Shown in pieces: positions 56,389-64,000 of a stretch of 64,000 nt of DNA. This stretch comes from Nematostella vectensis (Eukaryota > Cnidaria > Anthozoa > Actiniaria > Edwardsiidae). How positions within the stretch are numbered: the first letter of the stretch is position 1; each line of letters opens with the position of its first letter. The position numbers were made by a program, and so were the translations under genes. Below the pieces are notes generated by a model. That model made no database searches and was not told where the DNA came from. It was given only the letters and a program-made list of their open reading frames with translations. The DNA is taken from assembly GCF_932526225.1 (NCBI RefSeq), contig NC_064035.1, positions 14,990,469 to 15,054,468 on the forward strand, written 5' to 3'.

Positions 56389-56580
56389 AAGCCTGTGAAG
56401 CAAGCGTTTCTGTGAAGTTTTAGCAGAGAAAGACCGAAGATCGAGATTTCCGATGTTTTGGCCGTGCGAGAAATGGGCCCCGATTTTCTTTTCCGCGAGG
56501 CCAAAACACCGGAAATCTCGATCTTCGGATCTTCGGTCTTTTCATGCTGAAACTCCACAGAAACGCTTGCTTCGTAGGCT
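56389..56580. repeat. Long near-perfect hairpin, 192 bp
   Basis: The left arm begins AAGCCTGTGAAGCAAGCG and continues through GACCGAAGATCGAGATTTCC and GATGTTTTGGCC. The right arm is its complement (GGCCAAAACACCGGAAATC through CAGAAACGCTTGCTTCG and TAGGCT). The arms are about 75-80 bp, with mismatches and a short duplication (CTTCGGATCTTCGG) in the right arm, around a spacer of about 36 bp. A MITE or another hairpin element would fit. Confidence 0.85.
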
Positions 56581-57850
56581 ATGGAGGGGAGGTTTGTATC
56601 TTGTGAGGGGAATGAATTTATATGAATTTAGAGAATGTCATTTAGCGTTGGTGGAAATGGTTTATTTAACAATCACTTCACATCAGTGATTAAACTCGAT
56701 CATGATTTATATTCTTCGCATTTTTGTTTTGGTTATTATTATTATTATTGCCACCTACGCATTAAAAAATGCCTGAAATGTTTCAGATAGCTAATCAAAT
56801 ACTAAAGACAGTAAATACAGAACTCGCACAGAAGAGTAGTGTGATCGAAAAAAATTGTCAGAGAAAAGTAAAAAGGCAAAACAACAACAAGGGTAGCCGC
56901 CTTGCGATAAGTCTCAATGAAACTAATTATTACAATCTGTACTAAATAGAAATAGCTTAAATAGTTTTCGTAGTTTCCAAATATTGATCAAACAGTCAAA
57001 AAGTTTATCCTAGAACAATAAAATCTGGTTCAAGACAGAAGGGCATCAGACGATGATATAAAAGTGAAGGTATAAATTAAACTTATATTGGCGGCAATAA
57101 TTATAACTCGTTACTAAAACATCATGACATGCAATTCCAAGAGCCACTAACCGTTAACGCCGCATGTGGAACCGAGAGCACGCATCCCATATCAACCCAT
57201 GCGACTGTCACATGACAATCACTTGAACGTTCGTGCAACCTCATGAATCCCTTGTTCTCACGTGACTTACTATTGTTCTGACGTCATACCAAAGCTGACT
57301 CACCTGTCGAGTGATTCGTGCGGCGCCAAGCTGCTACAGCCGCTTATAATGACTTTGCTACTGGCGGTTTAGGGCTATTGAGTAAAACCGCAAAGCCGAT
57401 ATACTCTTTTTCAGCTTTGTTACACCTCAAGGCGCCGCCATTGTATCTACTATAATGCATACTAAATAAACGTTGCGGTGATGATAAGAAGGGACCGAGG
57501 AATGTGCACAGTAATGTCACGTTTTGTTCGTTGGATACGCATAGTCAAAAGCGCCATAAAGTAGCTGTTCCTTTTGTCTAATTTTAGCTACTTGTGCAGA
57601 GTCCTGTTTCATTAAAAATGGATTTATTTCTCATTTGCATCTATACCCAAATCATACTGTTTGCTAGTTCGTTATTGTTTGAAATTATTTACAATTTTTT
57701 GAGACACTTGTCGGTCCGCTGCTACTGCTATTTCAACATAATTTTTATTTATTTTGTTTCTCGTATAAACCGCCATTACTGTTTATACATTCAAGTCAGC
57801 CAAAGCCAAAAACAGATCTGAGTATATATTTTCAAGAAATCAAGGATTTC

Positions 57851-58175
57851 TGTATATTGCCTTTAAGAAGGAGTAAGTGGTTCAAATAGTCTGGTGCGGA
57901 TGTTCACAGTGCTGCTATATTGGCCTCGTGTAGAAGAACATCCTCTATTTCCCCTATCCTCTTTTTTCACAGAACCAGAAAATCCAAGCGTACATGAAGA
58001 ACAATGGAACCTCTGTATATTGCCTTTAAGAAGGAGTAAGTGGTTCAAATAGTTTGGTGCGGATGTTCACAGTGCTGCTATATTGGCCTCGTGTAGAAGA
58101 ACATCCTCTATTTCCCCTATCCTCTATTTTCACAGAACCAGAAAATCCAAACATGAAGAACAATGGAACCTCTTT
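57851..58175. repeat. Direct duplication of a 163-bp unit
   Basis: TGTATATTGCCTTTAAG starts at 57851 and again at 58014. The two units match closely through GGATGTTCACAGTGCTGC and CAGAACCAGAAAATCCAA. The short open frames across them are not supported as genes. Confidence 0.9.
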
Positions 58176-58245
58176 GATGTGGACACCTACAATAACCGTC
58201 CACATCAACCCATGTGCCGGAGATGATTCACATAAATAATTCCAG

Positions 58246-58420
58246 GCCCGTACCCAGGATTTTTCTTGGGGGGGGGTGGTGCGAAATCCGAAAAAGTGGA
58301 CCTAATTTTTCTGGGGGAGGGTGGGAGTTTTCTGATAAAAATCTGACCACCCCCGAAAGAACAAAAAGGGATTTTCTTATGCCTTTGCATTATCTTCACG
58401 GGACGTTAATTGTCGGATTT
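58246..58420. repeat. Dispersed repeat starting CCCGTACCCAGGATTTTTC, copy 3
   Basis: The start and the following G-run resemble the TRIO-intron copy at 11998. The rest is diverged, and the C-runs and CCCCCGAAAG blocks are low complexity. I treat it as a relic of the same or a related repeat family. Confidence 0.45.
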
Positions 58421-59922
58421 GGCTACAAAGAAAGTCTGACTTATGGATTAATGACATACGCAGAGTGATCTAGCTTATGCCATGGTCTCTTGCTTATGCT
58501 TTATAGTTTTGTCTACGAATAAGCACGTCTATTGAGAACCGAAAGTGGACTTTCGGCTGTTGTAGGGGGGGGTGCGTTCGCACCCCCTGCACCCCCCTTA
58601 ATTGTCTTATCTCTGTATAGTAGTGAGTCACCCTTATAAGGAGAGGGCTATGGATATGAAGCAACGTTTGTCGTTATTACTTGGGCGGTTTGTCTCACCG
58701 TCGACACCTAGGGTGTCTATTATAACATTATGGAAAATGCACAGCAGTCGCCTAGCTTACTCTTTTCACTCGGCTCGTTAAATCCTGGCGTGACACTTAA
58801 TAATATCACTGTATCTGCTTATATTGTCACGCAATAGTTCTTGGAGTCGGCATGACATTTAATTTAAATGCCTGTATGTTAAAACGACCATTGAACTTGT
58901 TGGATGTGTTATTCGCTCACCCGTCCCTTAGCTAAATGGGTACGAGCTTTCTCATAGACCAGCAGCTGCTATAAAAGGATCTTGAAATGGATGTCTCTCA
59001 GGGTATGCTAGACAAGTGACCTCCACAGGGGTTCGACAAGCCACACCAAAACAGGAACCAAGCTCCGATTACTCCAAACTCCGAAAGCTTTTTTGATACC
59101 AGATTTATCCTTTAGAGTATCACGACAGTTCTTTAAATTAAGAAAATTGAATTAATTTGATTAAGTCTACTTTTCCCTCTAGACGGTATCTTTGTTACCC
59201 AGACTACGAGGCCAGAGGTTATATCCTATGACGTCTTACCAATTAGTTAGATCAATAGTTCCGGCTCGTCGTTTCGTTTACGTTCAATCATAGCACCTTG
59301 ATCTTATTCAGGATTTAACATCAACCAGAAGGTAATCGCCCACAGTGATGAAATGTAAAAGATCGAGTAGAACCACTGGTACCGTCTATGTTTGTTTTGC
59401 CACATGAAAACTTGTTCTTTTGTGTGATGTACACCACCGTTAAATGTGGTTGTCAAAGTTGGTCACTGACTTGCTTGGCGTGAGTTAACTGTGTAATTGT
59501 TCGATTCAGTATAGTTGTTGAAACCGGCAATAATACTTTGATTTCAGTCAATGACTCATTTACTACAAGCGCCACAGTTACCCACACCGTATTTACGTTT
59601 TTGAGTTTCATGTGTTGGTGGAGTGATGACATTTTTACGACAAATAGCGTTTGGACGCGCTTTTTCCTGAAAAGTGCAGTAACCAATAGGATGTTTCTTC
59701 GGAGTCATCTGACATAAGCACAGGATGGGAATATTCTAGCCCAGAGAGGATGTTAACTCAGTCGTGAACTGTGGTTTATGATGCGTTAAAATTCCACACA
59801 CATCCCGTAGGCACATACCGCGAACTTTGATTCTATTGTTAGCACACAAATTACATAAGAAAGGCTTTGCATGCTCTAACACAGTCATATGACAGAAGAC
59901 ACCGAACGAGACAAACCAAAAC

Positions 59923-60621
59923 ATGGGAAAGTGCGTGAATCTAGCCACCATCTCAAAGTGGCGGGACTGTTTTGATCACTTTGAAGTAGTGAATTACTTC
60001 CTACAAATGTTAATACAAGCCGTAATACTGCTGGGGTCAGTTTGTCTAACGCTACAAATAACGTGGAAGAAAGTATGGACACCTGCTAGACCCTTTGTCA
60101 GAAAGCCAGAAGAACCAGAGACATTTGTACCGCTGAGGGAATTTACCGTCAGGGAACTGAAAGGCTACGACGGTGTAAACAAAGAACTTATTTATGTGGC
60201 GGTAAATGGTAAGGTTTTCGATGTGACATCGGCGTGGAATTATTTTGGCCCTGCCGGTCCGGACTGCCTCTTAGCTGGTAAAGATGCGAGCCGAGCACTG
60301 GTGACCTTCTCAGTAGATAACTTCTACCAAACGGAACAGCGGGACAGTATGGACGATTTAAACGACCTGAACCCGCTACAGAGGGATTGCCTATTCGAAT
60401 ACGAAACTCAGTATATGGAGAGATATCCATGCGTTGGAAGACTTGTAGAAAAGAAACAACCCGTAACATTACAGCAAAGATGCCTTGATATTGTTCACAG
60501 GGAGGTTGTTAGAATCTCAGGAGAAATGCGAAGAAATGAAGTCAACCGGCTACCTCTTCCTCACACGATGAGGAATGTCCTTTTGGATATGAATCAAAGG
60601 AGAGAACTCTCGGTTAACTAG
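59923..60621 (+). CDS. PGRMC-like membrane-associated progesterone-receptor-family (MAPR) protein with a cytochrome-b5-type domain, intronless
   Basis: A single 232-residue open frame starts at an ATG in AAAACATGGG. Residues 26-48 form one hydrophobic membrane segment, and MGKC at the start could be lipid-modified. Residues 72-165 match the MAPR fold: REFTVRELKGYDG, VAVNGKVFDVT, GPAGP, LAGKDASRALVTF, DDLNDLNPLQRD and YMERYPCVGRLV. In PGRMC1 the loop reads FYGPEGPYG, and Tyr113 ligates heme. Here the aligned residues are Phe108 (for Tyr107) and Asp114 (for Tyr113), so the axial ligand is lost. The later Tyr of the KY pair is kept, with Arg for Lys. PGRMC proteins sit in the ER membrane and aid cytochrome P450 and sterol metabolism. 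A heme-independent role is likely here. The absence of introns hints at a retrocopy that stayed open. Confidence 0.87.
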   Translation: MGKCVNLATISKWRDCFDHFEVVNYFLQMLIQAVILLGSVCLTLQITWKKVWTPARPFVRKPEEPETFVPLREFTVRELKGYDGVNKELIYVAVNGKVFDVTSAWNYFGPAGPDCLLAGKDASRALVTFSVDNFYQTEQRDSMDDLNDLNPLQRDCLFEYETQYMERYPCVGRLVEKKQPVTLQQRCLDIVHREVVRISGEMRRNEVNRLPLPHTMRNVLLDMNQRRELSVN

Positions 60622-60910
60622 GACGTTAATGATAACCTTTTTTATGGCGTATCCGCATAGAATGTGTATATAATCGATTTTGGTGAATTGTTGATTTTTT
60701 ATTTATAACGACCTGTAAATATTGTACAACTAGATTTCACTGTATATAGTTACTGTCAATATTATGTTTCCAAGGATCAACAGGCTTGATTCAAATTATC
60801 CACAGAGTTTTGCTATAAAATATTTAATGTATCATTGGATATTTTAATATACAGACCGATTCCTTGCAATTTGCGCAAATTTAAATCTTTGTTGAACGAA
60901 GATCATAACA

Positions 60911-60916
60911 AATAAA
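60911..60916 (+). promoter_or_regulatory. Possible polyadenylation signal of the PGRMC-like gene
   Basis: AATAAA occurs 290 bases after the stop codon in an AT-rich 3' flank. No closer canonical signal was noticed. Confidence 0.4.
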
Positions 60917-61779
60917 AACACCTTCTGAAACGAACGTCTTGTGTCCCTCAGACAATATCAAATATCGTCTCTTTGTTGTTGAAACCTCGTCATAATGACA
61001 ACGGAGAGACGAGGAATACGTCAAAACCAAATTGCCGCTTCATTCAGCCAAGGGATCATGTCGGGGCGTAATGAATCCGGATAAATGAATGATAAGGAAA
61101 TGCCGAGATACCGCAGACATCCGAAAGGAAATATAAAAACGGTTAACGCGCGTTATCAGTTAATTATTCGGAATCAGCAAAAAAGAAAATACATTATTCA
61201 AGTAATGACGTCAATGCTTAATTAGTCACTTAAGGTACCTATTGTTGCCAGGGACGAAATGAGTTAATGTAACGTCGTATTTACCTACTTGACCTAAAAA
61301 TCTCAGTTTCTGCATTTGCTAGCATTTCAGCCGACCTGACATACACTTCGCATTTCGCAATACCTAGGTTATTGTTTATAGCAATGGACCCCTAAGAGAT
61401 AAGGTTATCTAAACAGAAGAAATATATCTCAGACTCAGTCAGTATACTTGTAGTCATGGTAACCCTTCTCCTAATTACACCTCGAGTGCAATTAAAACCG
61501 AGCCCAAACATCTCAGTTTTAAGGCTTGCAATGCTTCTTTATATCTATTATATATTATATCTTTATATCTATTATCTATTATACAACGACATCTTAAAGA
61601 GGGCAAATAATATTTTGTGGCTTGAATGATGAAAATCAATATGGGAGGAAAATCAATAATAATGATCTCCAGAAGTGACCTTCAACCTGCGTCACACATG
61701 ACTATATACGTAATTTAAACATACTCAGATAGTGAAATTACTTTTCCTAATAAAGATCTACAACTACAAAATCTACAAA

Positions 61780-62180
61780 TGCCTCACGTTTCGGGCCGAA
61801 TTTTGGCAACGTGCGAACAAAATGTTATTAATATTTATTAGGGATTAGTTGGCACTCTTTTGGCAAATTTACCGTCTTTAATTTCCCAACTACAAATTCT
61901 ATTTTTGCTTCCATTTTTGGGGGTTTATTCTATAAATGGATTTCTAGCAATGCTAACAGCATGCACTGGGTGTGTGGGCGGCGATACAGAAAAAGAACTG
62001 AATTGTTTTGGATTGATCGTAGGGATCTCCTTTTGTACTTGACATCCGGGCGGAATCCTATTGTTTTTGGCGTTGTTTCTCGCCCTCTTTTCGCATGTTA
62101 TTCTTGGGTTATCGAGAAGTGTGTCAGTGCACTCAAGCTCAATCTCCGAGATCAGGGCCACCGGAATAAGCACAGCTTGT
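61780..62180. repeat. Dispersed duplicate, copy A (partner at about 62640-63030)
   Basis: Shared blocks in the same order are TTTTGGCAACGTGCGAACA (TTTTGGTAACGTGCGAACA in copy B), TATTTATTAGGGATTAGTTG, GGCGGCGATACA, TGACATCCGGGCGGAATCC and ATCAGGGCCACCGGAATAAG. Identity is high in the second half. A similar 82-codon minus-strand frame is open in both copies but lacks an ATG, and most differences change residues. Confidence 0.8.
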
Positions 62181-62639
62181 CACCCCCGAACGCCTTGATG
62201 GCCACACACAATGCTTCTTCACATGAATCACATATTAATAGGACCACTACAACCCATTTCAATAAAGATAAAACCATTTTGCCTTTACGACCGTCCCAAA
62301 GTGACGATTTAAGAGGAGGGAATAGTAATACGAAGTAATACGGAGAGTAAAAATGCACACCTTCCCCTGGTAATAATGGTTTTGAGATCAATAGATCTGT
62401 TATGTTTGGGTCCTAAATGTCTTACAATCGATCCAATTGAATAAGATCCTTTACCAGTGCAAGACCGTAGTCGGCACAGGGACAGGGAATAGGGCCGAAA
62501 TTTTAAAAAAGGCCCAATGAAAGAAAATGGCGCCTGCCCCTAAAAGGGGCAAAAGGCTCGCTCCTTTCCACTTTCTCACTCAGAAAAAGGTTTTTGGTAA
62601 TGATCAAGCAAGACGGCATTTTTGTTTAGCTTAGGGATC

Positions 62640-63030
62640 CATGTGCTAGCCCAATTTTGGTAACGTGCGAACAGAATCTTATTGAGTATTTATTAGGGAT
62701 TAGTTGACACCCTTTTAGCAAATTTACCGACTTAAATTATAGTTCTCAACAACACATTCTATTTTTGCTAGTTTATTCTATAAATGGGTTCCTTGCAATG
62801 TTAACAGCATGGACTGGGTGTATGGGCGGCGATACAAAAATAGAATTGAATTGTTTTGGATTGATCGGAAGGATTTCCTTTTGTACTTGACATCCGGGCG
62901 GAATCCTATTGTTTTTGGCGTTGTTTCTTGCCCTGTTTTCGCATGCTATTCTTGGGTTATCTAGAAGTGTGCCAGTGCACTCAAGCCAAATCTCCGAGAT
63001 CAGGGCCACCGGAATAAGCACAGCTTGTCA
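62640..63030. repeat. Dispersed duplicate, copy B (partner at about 61780-62180)
   Basis: This is the direct-orientation counterpart of copy A, about 855 bp away, ending at the shared GGGCCACCGGAATAAGCAC plus AGCTTGTCACCC. The flanks of the two copies diverge, apart from distantly similar GGCCACACACAATGCT and GGTCACACACAATGCT sequences further right. Confidence 0.8.
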
Positions 63031-63330
63031 CCCTCGAAAGCCACATGGTCACAGGCCTGTAGCCAGAATCAAAATTTTACCTAGGCAAAGCTAGCCACTG
63101 GATGATAAATCCAACAAAAGCAGGTGTTTTATCTCATACTATTGTGAAACACTAAACGTCAAAACTTTACCGAGGCGAGTGCCTCACTCGAGGCCCTGGT
63201 CACACACAATGCTCCTTTCCGTGCATTCTACATGTAAATAGAACCTCATTACAACCCAATTCTCAAAAGAGATGATGACAATAGACAAGCATTTGGCTTC
63301 TACGAACGTTCTCGAAGTGGTAACTAGTGA

Positions 63331-63509
63331 AGGCTGGTTCTCACTAGAACGTAAGCGCAAACGAAAGCGCAACACAAGTTAGAATCGGTCAAACAAAGCG
63401 CAAGCGCGAGTAAATCAAACAGTTGCGTTCTCTTGCACTTGCGTTCCAGTTAGAATCGGAAAATTACGTGCTCTGCGCTTGCGCTTACGTCCAAATGAGA
63501 ACCAACCTT
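63331..63509. mobile_element. MITE with GGTTCTCA-type terminal inverted repeats, 179 bp
   Basis: The ends AGGCTGGTTCTCACTAGAAC and the complement of the right end (AGGTTGGTTCTCATTTGGAC) match, followed on both sides by GTAAGCGCAA. An inner inverted pair, AGTTAGAATCGG and its complement-like partner, extends the symmetry. No protein is encoded. Confidence 0.8.
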
Positions 63510-64000
63510 GAGAGGGATTGGGAGTAACGAGGAGAGTTAAACTTTACGCTCCCCCCCCCCCCCCCCCCCATCGCAATAAAAATGCCGCCGGATACATCCT
63601 AAATGAGAAGCACTATAAAACCCTTTAAGTGTTTTGACAGTGCAAGACCCTAGATAGCTCCCCCCAAACTCAGGAAAGGATTTTTAGCAAAGACCACGCA
63701 AGGGCGAATTTTCTGCTTAGCTTAGGAATACTTTATTTTCCATTTGCGATTGTCAACAATAATTTTGTGCATTTTTGTAATATCTAAGATTTTTGGTTAT
63801 TTCAATTGTTAGGGAGTCTAGTTTGATAAAATTTTAATTTTATAAATGTATACTTTTTGACTGGACTCCCGGTCCTTTTTCAAAAGGATATGTGGGAGGC
63901 AGAAAGATGTTACGTAGCCTGTTTGATTTTCCAAACGGGAAACCTTATTTTGATCATATTTTTGTTGTTGGTGTTATGATCCTGAACTCAAAACGACTTC

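Larger units (their letters stand above)
52744..59922. other. Intergenic region of about 7.2 kb with hairpins and short tandem repeats
   Basis: No protein-coding exon was recognised between the CaaX gene and the PGRMC-like gene. The stretch contains a perfect hairpin (52837-52880), a dispersed-repeat copy (about 53470-53580), a 220-227-bp triplication (53811-54440), a long hairpin (56389-56580), a 163-bp duplication (57851-58175) and another dispersed-repeat start (58246). AATAAA at 53326-53331 is a possible poly(A) signal of the CaaX gene. Confidence 0.6.
60622..64000. other. Intergenic region at the right edge; repeats only
   Basis: This AT-rich sequence has a pair of homologous segments (about 61780-62180 and 62640-63030) and a MITE at 63331-63509. 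No coding exon was recognised up to the window end. The frames at 61961-62338 and 62152-62391 show no domain. Confidence 0.55.

Noticed and set aside
57594-57821. Hydrophobic 75-codon plus-strand frame (MDLFLICIYTQIILF...)
   Set aside because: AT-rich sequence readily yields hydrophobic frames. No signal peptide plus domain, splice context or homologue was recognised.
61925-62173. 82-codon minus-strand frame conserved in both copies of the 61.8/62.7 kb repeat
   Set aside because: Both frames begin at a non-ATG codon, 11 of 82 residues differ, and nearly all base changes alter the residue, so there is no sign of protein-level selection.

Overview
This window looks like the nuclear genome of an invertebrate animal. 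An anthozoan cnidarian such as a sea anemone is my best guess, but that is an inference. The genes are intron-rich, with exons of roughly 30 to 470 bases and GT-AG splice sites (three are GC-AG). The intergenic DNA is AT-rich and full of short inverted-repeat elements and minisatellites. Protein matches are to animal families and are recalled from memory, because no search could be run.

Three conserved genes lie head to tail on the minus strand. (1) 2065-15230 is the N-terminal part (884 codons, 16 exons) of a TRIO/Kalirin-type Rho guanine-nucleotide exchange factor: a SEC14 domain followed by spectrin repeats. The rest lies off the left edge. (2) 17436-27697 is a complete WDR43/UTP5 gene (19 exons, 650 residues), a small-subunit-processome protein. 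Four of its introns each carry a box C/D snoRNA, and all four share one guide sequence. (3) 31266-49993 is a complete DHX8/PRP22 gene (26 exons, 1206 residues), the DEAH helicase that releases spliced mRNA. In all three genes every exon junction keeps the reading frame. Two are linked functionally: WDR43 and C/D snoRNAs both serve pre-rRNA processing and modification.

Two plus-strand genes lie to the right. A two-exon gene (50474-52743) diverges from DHX8. It encodes a small protein with an AMPK-beta-like CBM48 domain and a C-terminal CaaX motif. An intronless gene (59923-60621) encodes a PGRMC-like membrane-anchored cytochrome-b5-fold protein that lacks the heme-ligand tyrosine.

The other DNA is introns and intergenic sequence. 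It contains three fold-back elements whose inverted arms hold tandemly repeated units, several hairpin MITE-like elements, a 1.9 kb G-rich minisatellite (28.7-30.6 kb), a 1.3 kb intronic minisatellite (31.5-32.9 kb), and a 104-bp tandem duplication that copies half of a DHX8 exon with its splice acceptor. I found no tRNA, rRNA, CRISPR array or autonomous transposon.
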